Origin: RBG-16-66-20 sp964616875
GTDB lineage: Bacteria > Pseudomonadota > Gammaproteobacteria > Burkholderiales > SG8-39
Length of the DNA stretch: 15,896 nucleotides
Direction: 5' to 3'
NCBI GenBank assembly: GCA_964616875.1
Contig: CAZTSJ010000230.1
Location: 1-15,896 of the forward strand
The translations under genes and the position numbers were made by a program. Below, piece by piece: positions 1-7,362 of the stretch. Every line of letters starts with the position of its first letter. Position 1 is the stretch's first letter. Below the pieces are notes generated by a model that worked only from the letters and a program-made list of their open reading frames with translations, searched no databases and had not been told where the DNA came from.

Positions 1-4
1 CAGC

Positions 5-223
5 ATGTTCAATAAAAATCTGATCGTTGCGCTGGTGGCCTCGGCGTTTGCCGTGTCGGTCCAGGCACAGGCTCCGGCCAAGGCCCCTGCGGCTGCACCG
101 GCGCCAGCAACCGCGCCGGCGAAGGCCGAACCAGCAAAGGCTGCTCCCGCTGCCGAGAAGCCTTCGAAAAAGGGCAAGGCGAAGGCGAAAGCCAAAGGCA
201 AGAAGAAAGCGGCGGCGAAGTAG
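5..223 (+). CDS. small exported Lys/Ala/Pro-rich protein
   Basis: Seventy-two residues. Residues 1-21 form a signal peptide: the positive start MFNKN, a hydrophobic core, and a cleavage site at about VQA|QA. The mature part is low complexity, first Ala/Pro-rich (22-50) and then a Lys/Ala/Gly tail (52-72) resembling histone H1-like tails. No catalytic motif is visible. A very basic exported peptide could bind DNA, polyphosphate or an anionic surface, but that is inference and I do not recognise a named family. The ATG at 5 begins the signal peptide; any ribosome binding site lies outside the window. A strong terminator 20 bp after the stop shows that this is the end of a transcription unit. 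Composition bias makes homology searches unreliable here. Confidence 0.75.
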   Translation: MFNKNLIVALVASAFAVSVQAQAPAKAPAAAPAPATAPAKAEPAKAAPAAEKPSKKGKAKAKAKGKKKAAAK

Positions 224-241
224 GTTTTACGCTGCCATCCA

Positions 242-268
242 AGCCCCGCTTCGGCGGGGTTTTTTTTT
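242..268 (+). terminator. intrinsic (Rho-independent) terminator
   Basis: A CCCCGC stem (244-249), a TTCG tetraloop and the matching GCGGGG (254-259) are followed by nine T residues. This is a textbook intrinsic terminator for the small exported protein gene. It reads on the plus strand and separates that gene from the convergent dioxygenase. Confidence 0.93.
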
Positions 269-282
269 GATCCTGCCCCCTG

Positions 283-1344
283 CTATTCCGCCTCGAGCGG
301 CACTCGCAGCGTCGTCCCCGTGAGCATGATGCCGCCACGCGCGCCCGGCTTGACGCTGCCGTAGCGCGGCGCGAACACTTCGGGCAGCGGCCGCCCGCCG
401 GGAGGGGAAAGCCAGAGCCTGAGCAGGTGCCGGTGGCGCCCGGGTTCGGGCCAGTTCTCGAAGTCGTTCCTCGAATGCAGAATCTGGTGGTTGTGCAGGA
501 ACTGCATGTCCCCCGGCAGAAACGCCATCGAGAGGTGGATGCGCGCGTCGTTCAGCAGTTCATCCAGCAGGTCCATCGCTTCGACCTGCGCACGCGTCAG
601 GCGCCTGGCCTGCGCGAAGTGCTGTTGCGCCGAGTCGATGTACTGGCGCACGTAGATGCAGCTCAGACGCCCCTCGTGGTGGTGGTATACCGGGATATCG
701 AACCAGGGCTGCATGCCTTCGGGCACTTCGCCGCGGCGGTCGGTCGCGAAGGGCTCAAACAGCGCCGGCAGCAGATCGGGCCGGCGCACGAGGACTTCGT
801 TGTACAGCGTCATGGAACTGGCGATGAAACTCTCGCCGCCCGCTTTCGCGGTCTGCAGGCAGAGCAGACCGACCAGGTCCACCGAATCGGTGTGGTATTC
901 GAGCTTGCGGCTGGTCTGGTAGTAGCGGACGTTCGGGTCCTTGATGTCGAGCCCCAGATCCTTGACGTGCCCGAGCAGGTGGCCCTTGGCGTTCTGCGAG
1001 CGCGCCGCGCCGAAATACGAACCGATCCCCAAGTAGGCGATCGCCTGCTCCTGGCGCGTGTAGCGTTGCACCGGAAATCCGCGCAGCATGGCGAAACCGC
1101 GGCCTTCCAGTATTTCCAAAAGAATTCCTGCGAGGACCGCCCCGAGCTTCGGCAGCGCGAATGTCGCGGGCGAGATATCCGCTAGCGGTGTCCCGCCCGC
1201 CGTGAATGCATGGACCGCAGCATCCAGTTCCGCGAGCTCGGCCGCATTGAAACTGCGGATCCAGTCCGTGCGCGGCTGCAGATCGCGTCCGTACCAGACG
1301 CCCGGCCCCGAGACCGGGCCGGGGGGCATGCTAGGCTTGTTCAT
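283..1344 (-). CDS. TauD/TfdA-family Fe(II)/2-oxoglutarate-dependent dioxygenase
   Basis: A 353-residue member of the TauD/TfdA family. These enzymes use Fe(II), O2 and 2-oxoglutarate to hydroxylate a small substrate, often releasing sulfite, a phenol or an amine. The iron facial triad is visible as H151-x-D153 (in EYHTDSVD) and the distal H290 (in ILHSR). R309 in LLRLWLSPP is the expected 2-oxoglutarate carboxylate ligand. There is no signal peptide, so it is cytosolic. The N-terminus is Pro/Gly-rich. The ATG at 1344 has no clear Shine-Dalgarno sequence, so its start is less certain than its reading frame. It is divergent from the Bug-type binding protein with only 27 bp between start codons, so the promoters must be shared or lie inside coding DNA. 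The substrate cannot be told from sequence; taurine specificity should not be assumed. Confidence 0.9.
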   Translation of the reverse strand: MNKPSMPPGPVSGPGVWYGRDLQPRTDWIRSFNAAELAELDAAVHAFTAGGTPLADISPATFALPKLGAVLAGILLEILEGRGFAMLRGFPVQRYTRQEQAIAYLGIGSYFGAARSQNAKGHLLGHVKDLGLDIKDPNVRYYQTSRKLEYHTDSVDLVGLLCLQTAKAGGESFIASSMTLYNEVLVRRPDLLPALFEPFATDRRGEVPEGMQPWFDIPVYHHHEGRLSCIYVRQYIDSAQQHFAQARRLTRAQVEAMDLLDELLNDARIHLSMAFLPGDMQFLHNHQILHSRNDFENWPEPGRHRHLLRLWLSPPGGRPLPEVFAPRYGSVKPGARGGIMLTGTTLRVPLEAE

Positions 1345-1371
1345 CCGTCAAAGAATACCGGGAGTGGGGGA

Positions 1372-2334
1372 ATGAAACCATTGCTTGTGGTGCTCGTTTC
1401 GCTGGGAATTGCCGGTTCGGCGCTCGCCCAGTATCCGTCGAAGCCGATCACCTTCGTGATCCCGTTTGCCGCCGGCGGCGACTCGGACCTCTCCGGCCGC
1501 AATGTCGCGCAGCACGCGCAGAAATACCTCAACAACCAGCCCATCATCGCGCTCAACCGCGTCGGCGCCTCCGGCACCATCGCTGCCGCGGCGGTGCGCG
1601 CGGCGCCCGCCGACGGCTATACGCTGCTCGTCGCCCGCATTGCGACGCACGCCATCATGCCGGCACTCGAAACCAAGCTGTCGTACAAGTGGAACGAGTT
1701 CACGATGCTGTCGCTGATCGAGCTCAACCCCTTCATCTGCTTCGTCAAGGCAGATGCGCCATGGAAGAACGCCGCCGAGTTGATCGCGTCCACCCGGGCG
1801 TATCCGGGCAAGCTGAATTTCTCGACCTCCGGCGTCGGCACCAGCCAGAACATGTCGGTGCAATACCTGATGACTCTGGCCGGCCTCACCAAGGATCACG
1901 CGGTCGGCATCCACTACAGGAGCGGGGGCGAGGTCACCACCGCGGTCCTCGGCGGGCAGGTGCACTTCGCCTGCAACAACGCGCCCACTGTGATCCCGCA
2001 GATCAAGGCCGGCGCGGTCAAGGGAATGTTCGTGATGCCGGCTCGGTTGGCCGAAATTCCCGATGTGCCGAGCGCGCGCGAAGCCGGCTTCCCCGATATG
2101 GAGAAGATCGTCGGCTGGACCGCGCTGATGGGTCCGCCAGGGCTGCCGAAGGAGGTGGTGGAGCGCTGGGTGGACGTTTTCGCCCGCCTGGCAAAGGATC
2201 CCGACTGGCAGACCGGCAACGCGCGCATCGGCGGCATCGCCGCGATCCGCTCCCCCGCTGAGACCGAGAAGTTCGTGCGCGAGCAGTACGAGCTCTACGA
2301 CAAGCTCGTTGGCGCGCTGGGCATTCGACAGTAA
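1372..2334 (+). CDS. Bug/TctC-family periplasmic solute-binding protein
   Basis: A 320-residue protein. Residues 1-19 form a Sec signal peptide ending GSALA|Q. The mature start YPSKPITFVIPFAAGGDSD is the characteristic Bug motif, in which the P(F/W)xxGG loop contributes to carboxylate binding. It also has the family's GYTLLVA, PGKLNFSTSG and PDVPSAREAGFPDME blocks. Length is normal for the family. Bug proteins bind carboxylates or other small organic acids for tripartite tricarboxylate transporters, but most, like this one, lack adjacent TctA/TctB membrane partners. The ATG at 1372 is preferred because it begins the signal peptide and follows a purine-rich GGGAGTGGGGG. A longer in-frame reading from 1210 would overlap the divergent gene and bury the signal peptide. 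Its stop lies just before the ThDP enzyme start, so the two are probably co-translated. Confidence 0.93.
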   Translation: MKPLLVVLVSLGIAGSALAQYPSKPITFVIPFAAGGDSDLSGRNVAQHAQKYLNNQPIIALNRVGASGTIAAAAVRAAPADGYTLLVARIATHAIMPALETKLSYKWNEFTMLSLIELNPFICFVKADAPWKNAAELIASTRAYPGKLNFSTSGVGTSQNMSVQYLMTLAGLTKDHAVGIHYRSGGEVTTAVLGGQVHFACNNAPTVIPQIKAGAVKGMFVMPARLAEIPDVPSAREAGFPDMEKIVGWTALMGPPGLPKEVVERWVDVFARLAKDPDWQTGNARIGGIAAIRSPAETEKFVREQYELYDKLVGALGIRQ

Positions 2335-2338
2335 ATCC

Positions 2339-3865
2339 GTGAAGCAACGCGGCGCGGACCTGATCGCGCGCGGTCTCGCGCGCGCCGGGACACGCCAGGT
2401 GTTCGCGCTTTCGGGCAATCACGTCATGGCGTTGTTCGACGCGGCGCTGGATGCGAAGCTGCCGCTGCTGCACGTCCGGCACGAAGCGGCCGCCGTCCAC
2501 ATGGCCGATGCCTGGGCCCGCCTCACCGGCGAAGTCGGCGTCGCACTGGTGACCGGCGGCCCGGGACACGCCAATGCCGTCTCGGCGCTCTACACCGCGC
2601 TCGCCGCGGAATCCCCGGTGGTACTGCTCTCGGGACACGCGCCGCTGAGCGAACTGGGCAAGGGCGCGTTCCAGGAAATGGCGCAGGCGGAGATGGCGGC
2701 GCCGGCCTGCAAAGCGTCCTGGACCGTGTGTTCGGCGGGGACCTTGGGGGTGGACCTCGCACGCGCCATGCGCATGGCAAAGGCCGGCCGGCCAGGCCCG
2801 GTGCATCTGTCGCTCCCCTCGGACCTGCTCGAAGCTGACGTGGATTTGAACCTGCCTGCAAAGGAAGATTTTTTTCCTGAACCGATTTTTCCCGATCAGA
2901 ACGAAGAGATCCTGGAAGTACTTCAAAAGGCCAGGAAGCCGCTTTTGATCGCCGGTCCGGCCCTCGCCAACGCACGCGGCCGCGCCGCGCTCGGAAAATT
3001 CGAAGCAGCCACGCGCGTACCGGCTATCGTCATGGAGAGTCCGCGCGGCGTGAACGATCCCTGTCTCGGTTTGCTCTCGGAAGTGCTCGCAGCGGCGGAT
3101 GTCGTGGTGCTTGCGGGCAAGCGGCGCGATTTCACCTTGCGATTCGGGGCGGCGTTCGCCAAGGACTGCAAAGTGGTCGAAGCCGATGCGCCGCCTGATT
3201 CCGTCTCTGCGGCAAAAAAGTCCTGGCCAAAGAGCGCATGGCTGGACGAAGTACGCGCTGCGATCGCGTTCCGCCCCACTCAATGGAAGAGCCTCGTCTC
3301 GAAACCCGGCGGGCCGTTGCATCCGGTGGAGGTGGGGCGCGCGGTGCAGAAACTGCTCGATGCGCCGGAGGCGGTGCTGGTCGCCGATGGCGGCGAGTTC
3401 GGCCAATGGTCGCAGGCGACGCTCTCGGCGCCGCATCGCGTCATCAACGGGCCGGCGGGCTCGATCGGCGCTGCGCTGCCCTTCGCCGCGGCGGCGAAGC
3501 TCGCGCTGCCCGCTTCGAACGTGGTGGCGATGCTGGGCGACGGCACCTTCGGCTTTCACGCCTCGGAGATGGACACCGCGGTGCGCTGCGGCCTGGCTTT
3601 CGTCGCGGTGGTGGGCAACGACGCCTGCTGGAACGCCGAGTACCAGATCCAGCTGCGCAGCTACGGCGCTGCCCGCGCGCATGGCCTTGGCCTGCTCCCT
3701 ACGCGCTACGACCGGGTGGCCGAAGGCTTTGGAGCGCATGGTGAGTACGTCGCGCGCCCGGCCGAGCTCGCAGGGGCACTGGAGCGCTCGGCTAGTGTCG
3801 GCCGCGCGGCGTGCGTAAATGTCATGATTGAACGATTGCCCGCGCCGACCTACCGTAGAGAGTAG
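2339..3865 (+). CDS. thiamine-diphosphate-dependent enzyme, acetolactate synthase/decarboxylase-like
   Basis: About 508 residues with the three-domain ThDP fold. The N-terminal Pyr domain carries the catalytic glutamate in VRHEAAA (E49). The C-terminal PP domain has GDG at about 400-402, with the downstream Asn of GNDACWN closing the GDG-(x)n-N Mg/ThDP motif. ALS, oxalyl-CoA decarboxylase and 2-hydroxyacyl-CoA lyase relatives make or break C-C bonds next to a carbonyl. The protein is some 50 residues shorter than ALS catalytic subunits, mainly in the middle domain, so FAD binding and true ALS activity are doubtful. The GTG at 2339 is chosen because VKQRGADLIARGLARAG is the usual family start. 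A TTG at 2309 would add ten residues overlapping the Bug gene. The coupling suggests the binding protein delivers, or senses, a substrate related to this enzyme; that is inference. Confidence 0.85.
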   Translation: MKQRGADLIARGLARAGTRQVFALSGNHVMALFDAALDAKLPLLHVRHEAAAVHMADAWARLTGEVGVALVTGGPGHANAVSALYTALAAESPVVLLSGHAPLSELGKGAFQEMAQAEMAAPACKASWTVCSAGTLGVDLARAMRMAKAGRPGPVHLSLPSDLLEADVDLNLPAKEDFFPEPIFPDQNEEILEVLQKARKPLLIAGPALANARGRAALGKFEAATRVPAIVMESPRGVNDPCLGLLSEVLAAADVVVLAGKRRDFTLRFGAAFAKDCKVVEADAPPDSVSAAKKSWPKSAWLDEVRAAIAFRPTQWKSLVSKPGGPLHPVEVGRAVQKLLDAPEAVLVADGGEFGQWSQATLSAPHRVINGPAGSIGAALPFAAAAKLALPASNVVAMLGDGTFGFHASEMDTAVRCGLAFVAVVGNDACWNAEYQIQLRSYGAARAHGLGLLPTRYDRVAEGFGAHGEYVARPAELAGALERSASVGRAACVNVMIERLPAPTYRRE

Positions 3866-3903
3866 GATTCCGGTTCAAACGCACCCGGTTCGACAGAATA
3901 GCC

Positions 3904-4788
3904 ATGAGCGATCTCGATTTTTCCAGTACTACACCGCAAAAACCCGCGCAGCAGCCCGCCGCGCCACCACCGCCCCCGGTCTACAACGCCGCGATGGCGA
4001 TGGAGTTTTTCAAGTCCGCCGGCAAACCGGAGAGCTTCGAGCCGGGCGCGACGATTTTCAAGGAAGACGACAAGGGCGGCGGCCTGTTCGGCAAGAGCGA
4101 CAGGATGTACGTGCTGATCCTGGGCGAGGTGGAAATGATCGCGCAGAACAAGGTCATCGGCAGCGTCAGGGCGGGCGAGACCTTCGGCGAGATGGCGGTG
4201 ATCGCCCAGGCCGCGCGCACCGCCACCGCGAAGGCGAAAACCGCTTGCACCCTGATCGGCCTGGACGACAAGCAGTTCCAGGTGGCATTGCAGCAAAAGC
4301 CCGAGTTCGCGCTGATGCTGATGAGCATCATGAACACCAGGCTGCGCAGCACCATCTCCCGGCTCAACGCGAACCGCGCGCTGCACGCCGGCGAGGCGAA
4401 GGAGTCCGTGGTATTCGACAAGAAGCTGCTCGCGGGCCTGGTCAAGCTGATGGCCGGCCAGGAACCGGCGCGCTACGACGCCGGCAAAATGATCATGCAG
4501 GAAGGCACCGGCGGCGCTTTCATGTACGTCGTGCTGGAAGGCAAGGTCGCGATTGCGATCAAGGGCGGCATCGTCGGGCGCGCCGGCCCCGGCGGAGTAT
4601 TCGGCGAAATGGCGCTCGTTGACCAGTCGGTGCGCGCAGCGACCGCGACCGCCGAAACAGCCTGCGCGCTGCTCGCGATCAACCGCGTCGCGTTCCTGCA
4701 ACTGGTGAAGACCAGTCCGGCATTCGGCGCCGCGCTGCTCGCCGGGCTCGCCGAGCGCGCGAAGGACATGGCGGTTCGAAACAAGTAG
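3904..4788 (+). CDS. tandem cyclic-nucleotide-binding-domain protein without a DNA-binding domain
   Basis: A 294-residue soluble protein with a Pro-rich leader (12-26) and two cNMP-binding beta-barrels at about 45-155 and 190-290. Each has a phosphate-binding cassette of Crp type: FGEMAVIAQAARTATA (94-109, R105) and FGEMALVDQSVRAATA (233-248, R244). The arginines correspond to the residue that contacts the cyclic phosphate. There is no helix-turn-helix and no enzymatic output domain. It should therefore act as a cAMP/cGMP-responsive protein partner, or as a degenerate structural module, rather than a transcription factor. The start follows the ThDP gene by 38 bp with no strong ribosome binding site; read-through from the upstream operon is possible. 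It ends 2 bp from the convergent flavoprotein gene, with no visible terminator between. Confidence 0.85.
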   Translation: MSDLDFSSTTPQKPAQQPAAPPPPPVYNAAMAMEFFKSAGKPESFEPGATIFKEDDKGGGLFGKSDRMYVLILGEVEMIAQNKVIGSVRAGETFGEMAVIAQAARTATAKAKTACTLIGLDDKQFQVALQQKPEFALMLMSIMNTRLRSTISRLNANRALHAGEAKESVVFDKKLLAGLVKLMAGQEPARYDAGKMIMQEGTGGAFMYVVLEGKVAIAIKGGIVGRAGPGGVFGEMALVDQSVRAATATAETACALLAINRVAFLQLVKTSPAFGAALLAGLAERAKDMAVRNK

Positions 4789-4790
4789 AT

Positions 4791-6158
4791 CTAAAGGACC
4801 TTGCCCGGGTTCATCAGACCCTGCGGGTCGAGGGCGCGCTTCACCGCGCGCATCAGTTCCAGTTCCAGTGCATCCTTGTGGCGCGAGATTTCCTCGCGCT
4901 TGAGCTGTCCCAGGCCGTGCTCGGCCGAGATCGAACCGCCGAGCGCCGCCACCAGGTCGTAGACGATGCGATTCACCTCGTCACGGCGCGCGAGCAGGGC
5001 GGCGTCGCCGACGTTGTAGTGCAGGTTGCCGTCGCCGACATGGCCGAAACAAAAGATCGGCGCTTGCGGGAACGTGGCTGCGAGCGCGGCTTGCGCGCGG
5101 GCGATGAATTCCGGCACCTTCGATACCGCTACCGAAATGTCGTGCTTGACGTTGGCGAACTGCGCCTCGGGCACCGTTTCGCGAATGCGCCAGAGCGCTT
5201 TCGACTCCGAATCGTTTTTTGCCACCACCGCGTTGGCCACGAGGCCTGTGTCGAGTGCCTGCGCCAGCCTGTCATGCAGCACCTCGCTCGCTCCGCCATC
5301 GGCGAGTTCCACGAGGACGCACCAGGCGCTGCCCGGCAGCGGATCGCGAATTTCCCGGCGATGGGCAAACACGGCGTCGACGCAGGTTCTTGAAAGAAGC
5401 TCATAAGCCGTCAGGCGGTCGCCACAGACCTTCTTCATATGGCTCAGCAGTTCCACCGCGGCTTGCGGGTCCGCCACCGCGATCCACGCGGTGGCGGACG
5501 CGGTCGGTTTCGGATGCAGCTTCAGGACCGCCGCGGTGATGATGCCGAGCGTGCCTTCGGCGCCGATGAACAGATGTTTCAAGTCGTAGCCCGTGTTGTC
5601 CTTGCGCAGGCCGCGCAAGCCGTTCCAGATGCGCCCGTCGGCGAGGACCGCTTCGAGCCCCAGCACCTGGTCGCGCGCGTTGCCATAGCGCAGCACGTTG
5701 ACGCCGCCGGCGTTGGTGGAGAGGTTGCCGCCGATCTGGCAGCTGCCCTCGGCCGCCAGAGAAAGCGCGAACAGGCGGCCGGCGTCGCTCGCTGCGCGCT
5801 GGAGATCCGCGAGCACGCAGCCCGCCTCGGCGGTAAGGGTGTCGTTGAGCGCATCCAGTTCGCGAATGCGGTTCATGCGCCCTAGCGAGAGCACGACTTC
5901 GCGCTGCTTGCCGGTGGGCACCGAGCCGCCACAGAGGCCGGTGTTGCCGCCCTGCGGCACGATCGCGACGCCGGCATCCGCGCACAGGCGTACCACGCCG
6001 GAGACTTCGGCGGTGGTGGCAGGGCGCACCACGGCTTCGCTCTTGCCGCTGTACAGCTTGCGCCAGTCGGTAAGGTAGGGCGCGGTGTCGCGTCCGTCGC
6101 TGAGGACGTTCTTCCCGCCCACGATCGCGCCGAGCGCCTCGAGGAAGTCGTTGTGCAT
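4791..6158 (-). CDS. FAD-binding oxidoreductase, GlcD / D-2-hydroxyglutarate dehydrogenase type
   Basis: A 455-residue cytosolic flavoprotein of the VAO/PCMH family. The FAD-binding domain is recognised from VVRPATTAEV (43-52), PQGGNTGLCGGSVP (68-81), GGNLSTNAGG (143-152) and GAEGTLGIIT (199-208). The C-terminal substrate domain has KHDISVAVSKV (338-348), GHVGDGNLHYN (372-382) and SAEHGLGQLK (411-420), whose histidines and glutamate match the metal and 2-hydroxyacid site of D-2-hydroxyglutarate and D-lactate dehydrogenases. It oxidises a D-2-hydroxyacid to the 2-oxoacid, usually passing electrons to an electron-transfer flavoprotein or quinone. The ATG at 6158 is preferred, as AAGGATC lies just upstream; a GTG at 6182 would add eight unsupported residues. 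It is divergent from the binding-protein operon across 43 bp. The exact substrate is open. Confidence 0.92.
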   Translation of the reverse strand: MHNDFLEALGAIVGGKNVLSDGRDTAPYLTDWRKLYSGKSEAVVRPATTAEVSGVVRLCADAGVAIVPQGGNTGLCGGSVPTGKQREVVLSLGRMNRIRELDALNDTLTAEAGCVLADLQRAASDAGRLFALSLAAEGSCQIGGNLSTNAGGVNVLRYGNARDQVLGLEAVLADGRIWNGLRGLRKDNTGYDLKHLFIGAEGTLGIITAAVLKLHPKPTASATAWIAVADPQAAVELLSHMKKVCGDRLTAYELLSRTCVDAVFAHRREIRDPLPGSAWCVLVELADGGASEVLHDRLAQALDTGLVANAVVAKNDSESKALWRIRETVPEAQFANVKHDISVAVSKVPEFIARAQAALAATFPQAPIFCFGHVGDGNLHYNVGDAALLARRDEVNRIVYDLVAALGGSISAEHGLGQLKREEISRHKDALELELMRAVKRALDPQGLMNPGKVL

Positions 6159-6163
6159 GATCC

Positions 6164-6192
6164 TTGACTTGGATTTTCCCACACCTTAACTT
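6164..6192 (+). promoter_or_regulatory. candidate sigma-70 promoter for the 6202-10622 operon
   Basis: TTGACT (6164-6169) and TAACTT (6187-6192) are separated by exactly 17 bp in the 43-bp divergent gap. The -35 matches consensus in five of six positions; the -10 in only three. Transcription from it would begin at about 6199, leaving a leader of only a few bases before the ATG at 6202. The purine run AGAAAGG touches that ATG. Confidence 0.35.
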
Positions 6193-6201
6193 GCAGAAAG
6201 G

Positions 6202-7362
6202 ATGAGACCACTGCTTCTTTGCCTGCTCCTTGCAGCGTTCCCTGCGTTCGCGCAGCAGGCGATCGTGGTCGGCGCGGCGATGCCGCTGACGGGAATCCTC
6301 GCCGACATCGCGGCCGATTACAGAAAAGCGCTGCTGCTGTGGCAGGAGGAAGTGAACGCCGGCGGCGGCCTGCTCGGCCGCCGCGTCGAGCTCATGCTGC
6401 TGGACGATCTCTCCGCGTCGGGCGCCGCGGGCAAGCTCTACGAGCAGCTGATTCACGAGCACAAGGCGGACCTGCTCATCGGCCCGCTCGGCTCCGCGGC
6501 CTCGCTGGGCGCGGCCGCGGTCGCCGAACGCAATCGCCGCGTCCTCATGAATGCGACCGGCGCGGCGCGCTCGGTGCATCGCTCGGGCTTCCGCTACGTG
6601 TTCCAATCCGCCACGCCGCTGTCGGCCTACGGCACGGGGGCGCTCGAGCTGGCGCGCGGCCTCGGCCTGAAGCGCGTCGTGCTGCTTGCGCGCGAAGACC
6701 CGAATGCGCGTGAAATGGCGGCGCGCGCGCGCGACGCTGCGCCGGCAGCCGGGCTGGCGGCCGCCGAAGTCGAGATTTACGCGCAGGGCAGCACCGATTT
6801 CTCACCGCAGGTGGCGCGCGCGAGGAGCACCGGCGCCGAGGGCTGGATCGCGTTCGGCCTGCCGCAGGACGCGGCTGAAATGGTGAAGAGTTTCCGCAAG
6901 CTCGGGTTCGCGCCGCGCCTGTTCGTCGCGCAGGGCGCGGCCGATGCCGATTTCATCCGGCGCGTGGGGCAGGACGCCGAATTCGCCGTGGCAATCTCGC
7001 CCTATGAGCGGCGCGCAGCGACGCGCGGCAATGCGCAGTTCGTGCTCGGCTACGCGAAGAAATGGTCGGCGGAGCCCGCGCACGTCGCCGCCGAAGGCTA
7101 TGCCGCGGCCAGTATCCTGGAGCAGGCAGTACGCAGCGCCGGCAGCCTCGAAACGGAGAAACTGCGCGAGGTGCTTGCCGCGCTCGAGGCCGAAACGCCG
7201 CTCGGCCGCTACAAGGTGGAGCGCTCCGGCGCGCAGGTCGCGGCGCAGCCGCTGCTGCTGCAGATATTGCGCGGGCGGCGTGAAATCGTCTGGCCCGAAG
7301 CGCTCGCGACCGCGAAGCTGCAGCCGTACGCCGCCTGGGAAACTCGCAAACCCTTTAAATGA
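6202..7362 (+). CDS. LivJ-like periplasmic substrate-binding protein (Peripla_BP_6), orphan
   Basis: A 386-residue protein. Residues 1-17 are a signal peptide (MRPLLLCLLLAAFPAFA|QQ). The mature protein opens with VVGAAMPLTGILADI, typical of type I branched-chain amino acid/amide binding proteins, followed by WQEEVNAGGGLLGRRVELMLLDD, again family-typical. Such proteins bind amino acids, amides, urea or aromatic acids for ABC importers. None of the expected LivHMGF permease or ATPase genes is nearby. Instead the stop overlaps the start of an MFS transporter (ATGA, 7359-7362), so this may be an orphan feeding a distant ABC system or a ligand sensor. The ATG at 6202 is the only start that keeps the signal peptide; upstream codons in frame hit a stop. 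It is the first gene of a five-gene operon. Confidence 0.9.
   Translation: MRPLLLCLLLAAFPAFAQQAIVVGAAMPLTGILADIAADYRKALLLWQEEVNAGGGLLGRRVELMLLDDLSASGAAGKLYEQLIHEHKADLLIGPLGSAASLGAAAVAERNRRVLMNATGAARSVHRSGFRYVFQSATPLSAYGTGALELARGLGLKRVVLLAREDPNAREMAARARDAAPAAGLAAAEVEIYAQGSTDFSPQVARARSTGAEGWIAFGLPQDAAEMVKSFRKLGFAPRLFVAQGAADADFIRRVGQDAEFAVAISPYERRAATRGNAQFVLGYAKKWSAEPAHVAAEGYAAASILEQAVRSAGSLETEKLREVLAALEAETPLGRYKVERSGAQVAAQPLLLQILRGRREIVWPEALATAKLQPYAAWETRKPFK

Noticed and set aside
1301..1323. 8-bp GC inverted repeat (CCCGGCCC / GGGCCGGG) near the dioxygenase start
   Set aside because: It encodes the Gly/Pro-rich GPVSGPG stretch, has no T run, and is explained by codon composition.
2018..3739. 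A 573-codon minus-strand frame opposite the Bug and ThDP genes
   Set aside because: Arg-rich low-quality translation antisense to genes with clear family motifs; a high-GC shadow.
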